DNA of 64,000 nt from Acanthosepion esculentum (Eukaryota > Mollusca > Cephalopoda > Sepiida > Sepiidae): assembly GCA_964036315.1 (NCBI GenBank), contig OZ038509.1, positions 33,210,459-33,274,458 on the forward strand, given 5' to 3'. Below, piece after piece: positions 22,751 through 34,699 of the stretch; position 1 is the stretch's first letter, and every line of letters starts with the position of its first letter. The notes beneath the pieces were generated by a model. It did not search any database and was not told the origin of the DNA. It worked only from the letters and a program-made list of their open reading frames with translations. A program made the translations under genes and the position numbers.

Positions 22751-23034
22751 GTATTCGATGTATGAGTGTCAAGTAGCTCAGTTCCTAGGAACCGCCAGCC
22801 AGACACCAGTACATATGATTTGATTATAGTGGTGAAGGCATTGTGCAGAACTAACCACACTTTTTGAAAGGGCCGAATACAGAGACCTGGTCCCCAAACG
22901 CCACTCCAGAGTTTTCTTTCTCTTAGACCAGTTCCCATCCAACGCTATAGAACCCAGTCTGTCCTGCTATTTATCCCAGCTAGAATTCGAACTCGGTTCT
23001 CGGATTCCTCAATGCGAGCCTCAAACCTCCATCA

Positions 23035-23036
<2 letters not shown>
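22749..23036 (-). mobile_element. tRNA-derived SINE (family S2)
   Basis: Minus strand: B-box-like GAGTTCGAATTC near 22983-22995, then a body CAGGACAGACTGGGTTCTAT and an AAGTGTGG..TATAATCAAATCATATG tail matching 54806-55182. The A-box portion is lost at the (TA)n tract. It lies between two (TA)n arrays. Confidence 0.8.

Positions 23037-23112
<76 letters not shown>
23037..23112. repeat. (TA)n microsatellite
   Basis: About 76 bp TA. Confidence 0.97.
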
Positions 23113-23113
<1 letters not shown>

Positions 23114-23299
23114 ATTGCTTATTAGTATAAGCGTTATTTTAGTGGGTACGCTTGTTTGAGGTAGAAATCTCAGTTTATTTACAAACAGTTGAATATTCGA
23201 GAAATCTTATTAGAATAATATGAATTCGTTTGCAAGGAGTAAGATTAGCTTTAAATAAATTTAGAAAAAATATTATAAGTAACCAACAAAAATAAACAA

Positions 23300-23840
23300 A
23301 ATGAAGCCTCCCTTAAATTGGTTTATTGTAACCAGATGCATCCGAATTATAAACAAACGCTATTAAAATTATAATCCGCCGTTATATAAAATTATAGATC
23401 CTAACAAATACTTTATCATCTATTATAAAAAAAATTCAAAACGCCCAATCTAATTCTTAGAAATAATTCATCACCTCAAAAATCTAACCTCTGTAAAAAT
23501 AATGTTGTTTATGAATTCCTATATTATTTGGGTGATTTTAAAACTCCCACATTAACAATCAACAAACACCATTAAATTCTTACATTGGCCACACATGCAC
23601 CACACTCTCACGTAGGCTAACTTATCATTTATCAAAATTTAGTGCAACTTGTTCACGTACGACAAATAGACAAAATAATATTAACATTAGACAAATTTTA
23701 CTTGATAACACCAAACTTTTATACAAAGACATCAAATTCTGGATGTTGCTGTATTAAAAGAGAAGAAACCAACATTGGATAAGATGCCTTTCTTCAAAGG
23801 GGACCGTGAATTGAAGTGGATTTAAAACACACACGCACAC
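23300..23840 (+). pseudogene. PLE C-terminal relic
   Basis: Across frames: NVVYEFLYYLGDFKTPTL, then a degenerate IGHTC..RRLTYHLS region, then IRQILLDNTKLLYKDI. Same family as 22215-22682 but with several stops. Confidence 0.75.
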
Positions 23841-23845
23841 GCACT

Positions 23846-23881
<36 letters not shown>
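23826..23881. repeat. (CA)n/(CG) microsatellite
   Basis: ACACACGC variants, then a pure CA run. Confidence 0.95.
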
Positions 23882-23883
<2 letters not shown>

Positions 23884-24920
23884 AATATTCCAGTTACACC
23901 GTTTATATGACGCCACCTTCATGATTTGGCCGAGAAGTTCTCAGCAACCCTTCGTGTGGGATCGCGCAACGTTGTCTCTCTAAGCCTTAATGAGAATTAC
24001 CCTGAAAAATCCAAATCATTACAATTGATTGAATTTTAAAATGACAAAATCAAAATTAGAAATTTATCAAAATATTATAAAAAGAACAATTAAGATCCGA
24101 AATTTAATTTGAAATTCGATTAAGCACCAGGAGATGATAACTCAATTCGCATTCGTCCGATATAAAGAATCCCTCATTAGAACCAACATTTTTTTTTTGG
24201 GGGGGGGGTCTCTCTGATTTCTGCATATTACTCTTGATAGAACCTAAATAAAGTGACAATCGTGAAATTTGTCCTTTAAGCACGAATTGTAGACACCATT
24301 ACGAACTGCGCATCAACAGAAACGTTTCTCTCTTTTTCATAAAATTTGATTATTAATTGATAAATAGTGCAATTTTTGAAACTGCGCTCAAATGGAGGGA
24401 ACTTGTTTTTTCTGAAATTGTAGATTTCAGTAAGTGGACAGGCAAGATCATTGACAACATTTGAAGTAGGAGATTGGGGAGGTTTGGCAACAATGTTCAG
24501 AAAACTTGTTTAAACCTTTTGTCGACGTTGTGAATATGTCTAGTGAGAAATCAGATAACAGTAATAAGGACTGGTTTAGTTATTTTTCTTATAAGACAAC
24601 GGTTTGCTATACGTTTATCTGTGTGATTTTGTGCGTGTGACTAAAAATGGTATCATTTTGTTTTACCGCAAAGAAATATAATCCTATAAAGATAATTTTA
24701 ATTAATTTATAATGATAAACTCCCTAACACAGTAGAATAGATAAAAATTGTGATTATTGAAAGAACTCGTGTTTAATTCTATATTCGTGTCTGAGCGTCT
24801 ACTTAATGGTGATAATGTATCATAATTTTATCTGAACTCTTATTGATTGGGTTGTAATAAAACATACAACCTTCGGGGGAAAAGTTACAGCTCGGTGACC
24901 TTCTTGGTTTTATGAATCAA
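23882..24920. other. Unassigned AT-rich stretch
   Basis: Nothing recognised. A T-run then G-run at 24190-24208. Confidence 0.35.
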
Positions 24921-24931
24921 ACCTTTTCTTA

Positions 24932-25017
24932 AATCCACTCGAGTAGATTGCCATATATGGTAGGAATAATACCGTAACTATGTCAAGTGGAACGAAAAGA
25001 ATCTACTCGAGTGGATT
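24932..25017. repeat. Inverted repeat, 18-bp perfect arms
   Basis: AATCCACTCGAGTAGATT (24932-24949) and its inverse AATCTACTCGAGTGGATT (25000-25017) enclose 50 bp. ATGAATCAA (24912 on) and TTGATTCAT (25016 on) extend the dyad with a gap. Confidence 0.85.
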
Positions 25018-25899
25018 GATTCATGATGAGAATAATCTATGCTGATTGCTCACTGGTATTATTTAAATTTGTGTCGCTTGTCCTTTTATATAATGATAAT
25101 TTCTCATTTAACAATATTCAACATAGCGAATATAACCATTGCACAAAAATCATGGATAAAAATAGAAAAAAAACAGAAATAAATTTGTCTATTCAAAAAA
25201 TAGAGGGTGTGACTATAGAATTGTAAAAATCAAAATGTAGCCTTTGCCTGAAATCGAACCCTGAACACTGGAGGCAAACAGATCATTAATTAACACACAT
25301 TTTAGCAGAAAAATTTAAACGAGTCTGTGTTATTTCTATGACGAAACAAGTGATTAGGACAATAGCTAATCGACATTGGCATGCTAAGAAGAAATGGGAA
25401 TAAATCAAATGTTATGACATTCGTAAATTCACCCACCTGACAAAATTGCTGCATACAAATAGGATTAATGTCTTTGCGGCTTCATTTTTGCTATTTTACG
25501 AAACCAGCTGTGAAAGAACAGATATTGGAGAGAAATGAAAAAAAATATAAAATAACCGGCTGAACACATTTGCTGAAAAAATTAATAAAATTCACGAGAG
25601 ACGATCATATAGCAATGAAAAAAAAATATAATTAATGAATTGTTTTTATTGGAGTTGAAAGTTTAATTACAGAAAATATAATTTATAGTAAATTTTGCGT
25701 GTATAAATTAATCAATCTATTAAAGTGAATCAAACATGAGTTTAAAGGATTAAATCTACCAGCTTAAACAGAGAATCAAGAAATTAAAAATGCTTTAGTT
25801 TTACTTTCACTTTTGAATGACAGCACGGTTAAGCGATTAACAATTTCGGAAGATCAACAAAGATAAAAAAAAAACACTCTTTTCCTGCTGCCTAACAAA
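25018..25899. other. Unassigned AT-rich stretch
   Basis: A possible minus-strand B box (GGTTCGATTTC at about 25249-25259) without a convincing tRNA fold. ACTTTCACTTTTG at about 25801. Confidence 0.35.
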
Positions 25900-25930
25900 T
25901 TAGCGACATCAGTTCGACATATTTTAATAC
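25900..25930 (+). repeat. AGCGACATCAG motif, copy 11
   Basis: TTAGCGACATCAGTTCGACA, then diverged. Preceded by TTTTCCTGCTGCC 25 nt upstream and ACTTTCACTTTTG about 100 nt upstream. Confidence 0.75.
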
Positions 25931-27134
<1,204 letters not shown>

Positions 27135-27266
27135 GTACGGGGCGTGTTTGGATAGACATTTTATTTCGTACAAATTTAGTTAAAGAGCAACGAAAGATTT
27201 TGTTAACAATTTCATAAGAGCTTCTGGAAGTCCAAAATACTCAAATATATATATATATATATATAT

Positions 27267-27357
27267 AATATTATAAATTAATAGATTTAAAATATGGTTT
27301 TACCGCTACACAGTGTAGCGGTAAAACCATATTTTAAATCTATTAATTTATAATATT
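27267..27357. repeat. Perfect palindrome, 45-bp arms
   Basis: The left arm (from AATATTATAAATTAATAG) and right arm match in inverse over 45 bp around a single A at 27312 (centre CTACACAGTGTAG). It could extrude as a cruciform. Part of the foldback element 27267-27660. Confidence 0.95.
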
Positions 27358-27459
27358 AATGCTCTGTAAATTTAAATTTACATAGAGCACTATTGTGTAA
27401 AAATAAAAATATCTATAAGAACACCGGATTTTATATCTTACTGTTCTTTCCTTTTTATT

Positions 27460-27540
<81 letters not shown>

Positions 27541-27660
27541 AAAGAACAGTAAGATATAAAATCCGGTGTTCTTATAGATATTTTTATTTTTACACAATAG
27601 TGCTCAATGTAATATTATAAATTAATTGATTTAAAATATGTTTTTTTTCGCTACACAGTG
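27308..27660. mobile_element. Foldback (MITE-like) element around (TA)n
   Basis: A perfect 66-bp inverted pair (27385-27450 and 27540-27605, from GAGCACTATTGTGTAAAA) flanks a (TA)n core at 27461-27536. The outer segments (27308-27358 and 27608-27660) continue the dyad imperfectly and share the GCTACAC end. No coding capacity. Confidence 0.85.
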
Positions 27661-28004
27661 ATACCATGTTTCAGAAATGGAAGCTAAAGCCCCTGAATTT
27701 AATTTTGTTATTATTGTAGAAAGAGTGGCAATAATTCATTCTTGAAGCCTTTGGTAAATTTCATGTAGTTATGTCTGTAGCCCGTAATTATGACTTCTAC
27801 AAGGTCTCTGTATTAATCCGGGTTTCGTCGCCCAATGTACTTCCATTTGATATTAACACATTTTAGGTTTGTCGAATTGTCTGCAGCTTATATATTGAAA
27901 ACGGACCATTACTCAACGACACTTAAACATAAGAAAATAAATGAACGCAAAATAATTTCAGACTCCGAAAATGAACTAAGCAATTAGAAAGTTAGTAAGG
28001 ACGT

Positions 28005-28960
28005 AAAGTCATGTTATAAATGAATACAACCCCACACTAAAATACCCAGACTTTATGATTTTCCTAAAACAAATCATGAATTTCAATGTGACACATCATA
28101 CGAGGAATTGGTAGCTCTCTCCATAGACTGGCAAAAGCTATAACAAAGGTTTTTACCACCACTCTTTGGAAAAATCAATCCTTCACATATTAAAAATTCA
28201 GGCAACCTGGACTGAAAACTAAGAAACATAAATATGAAGATAGACTCATGATGAGTTTGGATTTCAAAACCTTTTTTACCAAAATTACAATTTAAACATT
28301 TGACAAATGCTTAAGTAAAAAACAAAAAGAACAAAAAAAAAAAACAGAACAAAACTAGTGCAATCAAAAATATACCTCTCCTTAATCAATAGATAAAATC
28401 AAAAAAAATTCGCCGACACATCACAAACCAATGTTATTTTATTTTCAATATTTACTTTTATGAAAAAAAATTCGGATTGCTGATAGGATCAATTCTTAGC
28501 GGAGTTTTATCTTGTCTGTTTTCGTCCTTTAGAAAATATTTTACCTAAACAATCAACACATTTCAAATATACTGATGATGACTTATTAATATATCTCCGC
28601 AAAAGAATCTTACCTGTCTTTGTTGATAAACTAAAAGTCGAACGTACAATAGAATTTACTCATGAGACAGAAACAAACAATCTATTACTTTATTCGATAT
28701 CATGTTAAACCGTAATGATAATGGTCGAAAACTAATTGACTAGCATAAATCTACAAATAAAAATAATTTATAAATTTCTATTCTTACTGTAACAAAAAAA
28801 TCCAGAATAATTATAGGATTCTTTTTAAGGGCAATATTTACATGAAGAGAAATACATTGAAAATTCATTCGGGATCCTCCATTATTCTAATCATTTAATA
28901 TTTCATGCGAAACTGAAAGTTTGTCAAATTTTGAAGAATAAAAAAACGAACAAAATAAAG
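28005..28960 (+). pseudogene. PLE reverse transcriptase relic
   Basis: Fragments in shifting frames keep PLE reverse-transcriptase order: KINPSHIKNSGNL, LRNINMK, CYFIFNIYFYEKKFGL, a GSILSGVLSCLF block (fingers/palm), then YTDDDLLIYL with the catalytic Asp pair at 28567-28581, VERTIEFTHET, LNRNDNG, KSTNKN and IIIGFFLRA. Poly-A-associated indels break it repeatedly. It copies RNA at a nicked target in live elements; here it is dead. The matching endonuclease is not contiguous. Confidence 0.85.
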
Positions 28961-28979
28961 TTGTTTTTTTTTCAGAAAT

Positions 28980-29295
28980 AGGAGTAGTAGTCTGCTTCAA
29001 CTCTGTACTCCTAACGTCTTCACCTTAACTCTGAACGTTTATTCACTATTTATTTCATTTTTTCTCCTCCACCAATAGGAGTAGCTAGGTTCGCCTGTCG
29101 TTCGGTTCACACTTCTCCCAGGTCTTTTGAACAGTTGCCTGTTTGGGATTGGTTTTCTTCTGAAAGTTTACTTCAGCTAAAAACTCCTAACGTTTGTCTT
29201 TCCTAAGATAATATAATTTAACACAGTAACCCTCTGCCTTGATTGGCTCTTGTGCCTTGTCTTGGGTGAACACTAATAAAAAACAAGAAACTAGG
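28980..29295 (+). other. LINE 3' tail remnant
   Basis: Shares GTCTTTTGAACAG, GGGATTGGT and AACACAGTAA..CCTTG..ATTGGCT..GCCTTG with 51340-51660. Ends AATAAAAAACAAG. No coding remnant of note. Confidence 0.5.
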
Positions 29296-29345
29296 TACAT
29301 TACACTACGTAACAACTGTATCACAAGTTTCATTTTGTCTTTATT

Positions 29346-29349
<4 letters not shown>

Positions 29350-29377
<28 letters not shown>

Positions 29378-29388
29378 CTTCATATAAT

Positions 29389-29460
<72 letters not shown>
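29350..29460. repeat. (TA)n microsatellite, interrupted
   Basis: Short TA run, TGTCTTCATATAATTTTATT, then about 68 bp TA. Confidence 0.95.
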
Positions 29461-29463
<3 letters not shown>

Positions 29464-30041
29464 CAATGAATCATTCATACAAAAAGTAATGTCTCAGTTG
29501 TTATCCCAAAAGTTTGCACGTCGGATCAGTTCTTTTGAATCAAATATTACTCTATTTATTGAACAATTTAGTTCATGCCACATTGACTGATAAACTCCTA
29601 CAACAAAAAAAATTTCTCAAATTGACATATTAGTAAGAAACGCATTCTTTTAAATTTTAAAAAAATTCAACCTTAGCAGTCGCAACGACTGCACGCTCCA
29701 AAAGTTTGTATCCCTTAACAATAACATATTTAAAAAAAGAAAACAAAAAAAAATATATATATATTTTGATTTGCATTTAATTTTTTCGTCTCGGATGCTA
29801 CTTGAATTTTACTAAAAACAAAATAATTTCCATGCCTGAGGATGACTGAATGTACAGTTGAAAGTACTTGCATATTAAAAAAAGACCTTATACAGCTTAT
29901 AATTATTAAACACAAGGATCATAACATTCATCGAGTGGTTTGAAGGTTAATGCAACTTTAAAATTTTGGTTTGCGAAGAGATTTCGCCATTTTATATCAT
30001 TAACTTTACTAATCTATTTTTGTATGAATGATTCATTGTAA
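29461..30041. mobile_element. MITE with perfect 25-bp TIRs in (TA)n
   Basis: TTACAATGAATCATTCATAC plus AAAAA at 29461-29485 is exactly inverted at 30017-30041. TA flanks both ends, as in TA-targeting transposons. The left side is a (TA)n tract and AT repeats follow within 20-30 bp on the right. A repeated CAAAAGTTTG lies at about 29508 and 29699. No transposase remnant. Confidence 0.88.
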
Positions 30042-30059
30042 TATAAATTGAACTGCACC

Positions 30060-30112
30060 ATATATTATATATATATATACATATACACACACACACATAT
30101 ATATATATATAT
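30060..30112. repeat. Imperfect (TA)n/(CA)n microsatellite
   Basis: TA, CATATACACACACACA, then TA. Confidence 0.9.
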
Positions 30113-30229
30113 ATCATAGTTTTTTATATAAAAAAATGAAATCCTAAAATGTCAAATTTAGCGTTCACACATTTTCATAACTTCCCCTAGGTGCATAATT
30201 ATAATAGACGTTTACGTTTATATCCCTTC

Positions 30230-30233
<4 letters not shown>

Positions 30234-30306
<73 letters not shown>
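30234..30306. repeat. (TA)n microsatellite
   Basis: About 73 bp TA immediately before the LINE relic. Confidence 0.97.
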
Positions 30307-30309
<3 letters not shown>

Positions 30310-30314
30310 CCATC

Positions 30315-30690
30315 TATATCAGCCTAATGAGCCACGCAACAAAACTTATCCGAATTCTGATAAATAGAGCGTGCAACAGGATCAGACCAGAGATAGGACA
30401 GGAACAATGCGTATTCGTTAAAGACACTGGAACAAGGAAAGCGATATTTATGCTTGGAATATCAGAAAGAGCAATTCAAATACAGAAGGATATGCACCTC
30501 TGTTTTATAGATTATTAAAAACCGTTAGATCAAGTGCGCCAGAAAGAGCTGTTGGAAATGCTAGGTAACCTTGACATATTTGGGAAAGATATTAGAATAA
30601 ACAACAACCTATACTGAAAGCAAACCGCCTGCATACGGATAGAAGGTGAATTCCGTAAATATACAAAATTAGAAATACGTAGGAGCTGCT
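30315..30690 (+). pseudogene. RTE-like LINE reverse transcriptase, first part
   Basis: SHATKLIRILINRACNRIRP, EIGQEQCVFVKDTGTRKAIF, ERAIQIQKDMHLCFIDY then a stop, KPLDQVRQKELLEMLG, FGKDIRINNNLY, ACIRIEGEF. This is the palm region including CFIDY (first catalytic Asp). It is interrupted by another LINE tail after KLEIRR. Confidence 0.85.
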
Positions 30691-31131
30691 TTCGCTGGTT
30701 CCTAGGCCTCATGAATTTAAACGTCCCACGAGGCTGGCATCCCGTTTCCACCCCTTCACCGTTGAAACTGTTAGATGTAGACGTCTCTTCTACTCCAATA
30801 GCTTCATGTCTCGCACATCTCGTCTGTGGAACTCCCTTCCTTATTCCTATTTCCCTGACAAATATAATCTCCAACTATTTAAGTGTAACATCAATCGACA
30901 TCTCCAGTTGCCTTGATCTATCCACTTCCCTTCTCCACATCCTTTCACCTTTCATTCCTATTTGCTCTCGCTCCAAATCTTCTGTAACCCCCTTGCCTTG
31001 ATCGATCCACTATCTTTCTCCACATCCTCTCCTTTACCACTCCTATCTGCTCTTCCTCCAAACCTTCTGTAACCCCTTGCGTGCTAATGGCTTCCAGCCT
31101 TGCTTGGGGTGATAAGCTTAAAAAAAAAACA
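30691..31131 (+). mobile_element. 5'-truncated LINE 3' end inserted in the RTE relic
   Basis: A C-terminal frame ends RTSRLWNSLPYSYFPDKYN, LFKCNINRHLQLP, stop (about 30910), as in Jockey/CR1-like LINEs. The trailer is tandemly duplicated (about 30912-30998 and 30999-31081). It ends AAGCTTAAAAAAAAAAC, an A-rich tail consistent with retroposition in the same orientation. RTE coding resumes right after. Confidence 0.75.
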
Positions 31132-31194
31132 ATGGTATTTTTTTCACCGGTCTTTTACAACCTATATAGTAAGTTCCTTAAACCTCTGGGTTTG
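31132..31194 (+). pseudogene. RTE-like reverse transcriptase, middle fragment
   Basis: VFFSPVFYNLYSKFL corresponds to the conserved CVFSPxLFNLYSE block of this family, placed between the two insertions. Confidence 0.7.
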
Positions 31195-31430
31195 TCAATA
31201 CCCAGCTTGTCGAACTGTCTGCCTTCGGGCTGGAGTAACCCAGATGAGGTTATGCCGAATGGCAGAGTCTCGTCTGGGGAGATGGATAAATCTGAACCGT
31301 TATTACAGGGTCTACGTGAAATTTTGCAGGAGGCTACTAGCTCGGAACGCCCCACATAAAAATAAACCGGCCTTGTGCCACATCCCGCCTTGTGGAGAGG
31401 ACATGAGTAAATACGACATTCGAAGTCCTA
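31195..31430 (+). repeat. GC-rich 245-bp repeat, single diverged unit inside the LINE
   Basis: Shares GGCAGAGTCTCGT, CCGGCCTTGTGCCACATC and the overall block order with 1641-1990. It splits the reverse transcriptase between NLYSKFL and the YTDD block, which indicates that the family moves. Frames at 31081-31456 are products of it. Confidence 0.75.
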
Positions 31431-32240
31431 CGAATGTTCATTATTGGCAGCCATAATCATAACAACATAAGATATACAGATGACACGGTTTGGATAACAG
31501 ACACAGAAAAGAAACTGCAAGAACTCCTACAGGAGGTATTGAAGGTAAACAAAAAGCAAGGATTGAACCTTAACTGTAAGAAGACAAAATACATAGTTGT
31601 TAGCAAAAGGAACAGCCAACATGGAAATTATAATTTGGCGATAACAAAATCAAGCAAGTACAAAACTTTAAATATCTGGGAAGTGTTTTAATAGAGGACG
31701 TAATGTGTGACACTGAAACCCGAAAGCGAATTGAGATGACCAAAGATGCCTTGCAAAAGCTAAGAAAAGTGTTAAGAAACAGGAAAATTTCATCAGAAAC
31801 AAAGAAAAGAGGACTGAACTGTTACGCAACGTCATCCCTCCTATATGGCAGCTAATGAAGAAGAGACTTGAAGCAACAGAAATGTGTTTCTGCAGGAGGA
31901 GGCTGAAAATACCAAGGACCGAACATGTGAACAGCGACGAAGTTTTAGAGAAACTGGAAACTTAAACGACATCTATACTTAACATTAGGAAGAGACAGTT
32001 GAAATTTCTAGGGCACATAATGAGGAAAGAGGGCTTGGAAAATTTGATACTCACAGGACAGATTGAAGGCAAGAGGGACAGAGGAAAACAATGCATAACC
32101 TGCCGAGCGAAGTAAATGGATGGCAGGACAGCATTTAGAAGAAATAACAAAAAATACAATTTATTAAGAGATACAAAGGACAGGAAATTGTGGAGAGCCA
32201 TGATTACCAACACCCTAAAGGGACACGGCACATAGAAGAA
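31431..32240 (+). pseudogene. RTE-like LINE reverse transcriptase, C-terminal part
   Basis: NNIRYTDDTVWITDTEKKLQ carries the catalytic DD box (YADD type, here YTDD) at about 31472. It is followed by KKQGLNLNCKKTKYIVVSK, then in other frames AKDALQKLRKVLRNRK, AEHVNSDEVLEKL, FLGHIMRKEGLENLILTGQI and the closing KGHGT. Multiple frameshifts. Best-preserved copy of this family in the window. Confidence 0.88.
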
Positions 32241-32344
32241 GTCTTTAGTCCGATGAAGTTCTAATAATGGACAAATCGCGTTTCACAGAATTATTCCAAT
32301 TTCTGTCTCCATTGCCCTAACATTGTTCTGATATACAGAGGTTT

Positions 32345-32345
32345 G

Positions 32346-32441
<96 letters not shown>
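32345..32441. repeat. (CA)n(TA)n microsatellite
   Basis: About 57 bp CA, then about 38 bp TA. Confidence 0.97.
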
Positions 32442-32444
<3 letters not shown>

Positions 32445-32626
32445 GTCGGTATAAGAAATAAAATTACATATATTGAAGAGATGAATTGAATTTTTATTTT
32501 ATTTGAATTGATTTTCCTAATTTCCGTTGGTGAAACAATTTCTGCAAACTGATAAGTACAAAAAAATCTTTCAAGATAAATTATGCAGCAGCATCTTTAT
32601 CCGCCCACCCTCTTTTTGGTGTGTCA

Positions 32627-32672
32627 TTAGCGACATCAGTTCAGCATTCCTACATAGGCACGTGTTGAATCA
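32627..32672 (+). repeat. AGCGACATCAG motif, copy 12
   Basis: TTAGCGACATCAGTTCAGCA, TTCCTACATAGGC, ACGTGTTGAATC. Preceded by CCGCCCACCCTC. Confidence 0.9.
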
Positions 32673-33022
32673 GCTAATAATTGATGGATGACAGCATTTC
32701 GGAAAATCCTTTACTTTACTTTCACTTTGCATAAAAATCATGAATAGATTTTTGTCAAGACAAATCCTTAGTCTGCATTCATTAAAGACGAATATTTATT
32801 TATTCAAAACCCACAGAAATCAAGAGACAAACATCAGAAATATATTTCAGTGCATAAAAGATATTTTTCGAACTCTATTAAAGTTCTTATCCTAAAATAC
32901 TGAGTTTTTTTAGTTTTCGTTCAAATGAACTTTCTGCAAAGAAATGAAAAAAAATGACATCATTTGTATGTGAGATAAAAGATGCCTTAACTTTCTGCTG
33001 CCCCGTTCTTTTTTTTTATTCA

Positions 33023-33070
33023 TTAGCGACATCAGTTTGACATTCCTGCACAGGCACGTGTTGAATCATC
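33023..33070 (+). repeat. AGCGACATCAG motif, copy 13 (closest to consensus)
   Basis: TTAGCGACATCAGTTTGACA, TTCCTGCACAGGC, ACGTGTTGAATC. Preceded by CTGCTGCCCCGTTC and a T-run. Identical to copy 12 over most of 46 bp, while flanks 396 bp apart are not alike. Confidence 0.92.
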
Positions 33071-33156
33071 AAATGAAATTCCTGAATGTGAGATTTTCTT
33101 CACAAGAACATCATAAATCTTCTAACACCAAATTACCTATAATTTAAGGTATCTAG

Positions 33157-33345
33157 CTTGTGGAGGCCATATTATGTTGAAACACCGGTTCCCTTGCGAT
33201 CACCGAAATTAAGTAATGTCGAGATTAGTTAGTACCTAAACAGGTGCTTTAAGCTTGGAAGTGTTGGTGGTGTAATGAAAAACGGCTCGATTAATCGAGT
33301 TCCAATTCCAGTCGAGTTCGTTATATTCCTCCTCCGTGAAAATAT
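33157..33345 (+). mobile_element. 5S-rRNA-derived SINE or 5S pseudogene
   Basis: The segment follows the 5S rRNA order: GGCCATA, TGAAACAC, GATCACCGAAATTAAG (compare 5S GATCTCGGAAGCTAAG), GTCGAG, TTAGTACC (5S TTAGTACT), then GGTGCTTTAAGCTTGG and a GTGTTGGTG end at about 33272. A CGAGTTCCAATTCC block and further sequence follow, so a SINE with a 5S head is likelier than a gene. Too diverged to function as 5S. Confidence 0.72.
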
Positions 33346-33764
33346 CCTTGGGAAAGGTATCTACCTCAGTTTTAATTTTCACTAGTTATCCCACAAGTAC
33401 GATCTTGTAATATATACGAAACCATTTCTGTAATGGTGGATGAGCTTATTACTTCCATCTTCTTCCTGAAAAGCACTATCATACGACAATGATAAAAATG
33501 AAAACATGACAAAAACAAATAAAAAAAAAGACATTAAAAAAGCACCATCTGAAGAAAATTGAAACTAAAACATCATTAATGAATTAAGTTTGGATTTCTG
33601 GGATGAGGAATTATCATTATTTATATTCGGACGAATGTCTTCATCTTTGTTATTATTACAGCCTTTTTCAGGTGTTTGTTTAATCTACGGAGTTTAGATT
33701 TGTTCTTCCGCCATCTCGTCTTGTTTTTATTTTAGTATTGCTCAGTTATTGCTCGCTCTGTGTT

Positions 33765-34031
33765 CCTCTGACGGTGGAGTAATGGATAACGACTCGGATG
33801 GAGGAATCGGAGAGCCTTGTTCGAATTCCATTCGTGCTAATCTTCTTCTTTTTCTCCCCTCAGCTATGGATAAATAGCAGGAGAGACCGGATTCTACTGC
33901 CTTGGATGGCAACTGGTCTACCGCAGAAAGAAATGGCAACCTACTACGGGAAAAAATCTGCTTCGTCAGTCATGTATCGAAAGGTACATGATCGCGTGTG
34001 TCACGCTTGGCACATGACTGACTGACTGACT
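33765..34031 (+). mobile_element. tRNA-derived SINE (family S2), plus strand
   Basis: Head GGTGGAGTAATGGATAACG (A box) and TTGTTCGAATTCC (B box). The body has CTATGGATAAATAGCAGGAG and TTGGATGGCAACTGGTCTAC, shared with 54806-55182. It ends in a GACT tetranucleotide run (34012-34031), a typical SINE tail. Confidence 0.88.
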
Positions 34032-34181
34032 AAACCTATACTACTCGGTCCAGGTATAAAACACACATTTATTATGTTACGAAATTCACAAACCAACACT
34101 ATTGCTGTTAGGATTTACTTCATTTTACCCCTTTTCAGATTGCCGCTGAATGTCTTGCTATAATTTAATAGCTCCCATATA

Positions 34182-34267
34182 ATATTTATTTCTATGCTAG
34201 GTGTGAAGAAATCAGCCATAGGCTATGATAGCCTCCTCAGTATAGGCTTAGCATAGAAATAAATACC
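34182..34267. repeat. Nested hairpin
   Basis: ATTTATTTCTATGCTA (34184 on) pairs with TAGCATAGAAATAAAT, enclosing a second hairpin AGGCTATGATAGCCT (34220-34234). The minus strand reads CTGAGGA followed by the inner hairpin, which recalls half a hammerhead, but GAAA is missing. Confidence 0.75.
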
Positions 34268-34605
34268 ATATTAAACATAGAAAAATAATGTATCGCGATA
34301 TAATGCATTTTAAATTTTGCTTGTTCCTCTCGATATCAGTAAAAATAATTGAACATTCCTTCAGAGACACGACTTTAGTAATATTCTGCATTACGTTCAA
34401 ATATTGACTGAACTGCATAAATTTGCAATATTATAAATTTTGTATATTTTTGTATAACATTAATGCACTGAATATTAACTTATTTTTTCTATGAAAAAAT
34501 TATTTCACATTAAAATTACGCAAAATACAAAAATAGAAGGCATATTTTTATACTAAATGGAGAATTTCCTACAGACTGAAAATGAATATGTATACGTATG
34601 TATTT

Positions 34606-34608
<3 letters not shown>

Positions 34609-34699
<91 letters not shown>
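34609..34699. repeat. (TG)n microsatellite
   Basis: About 45 uninterrupted TG units. Confidence 0.97.

Noticed and set aside
33157..33275. Functional 5S rRNA gene
   Set aside because: Too many changes and indels relative to 5S; no T-run terminator at the expected end.
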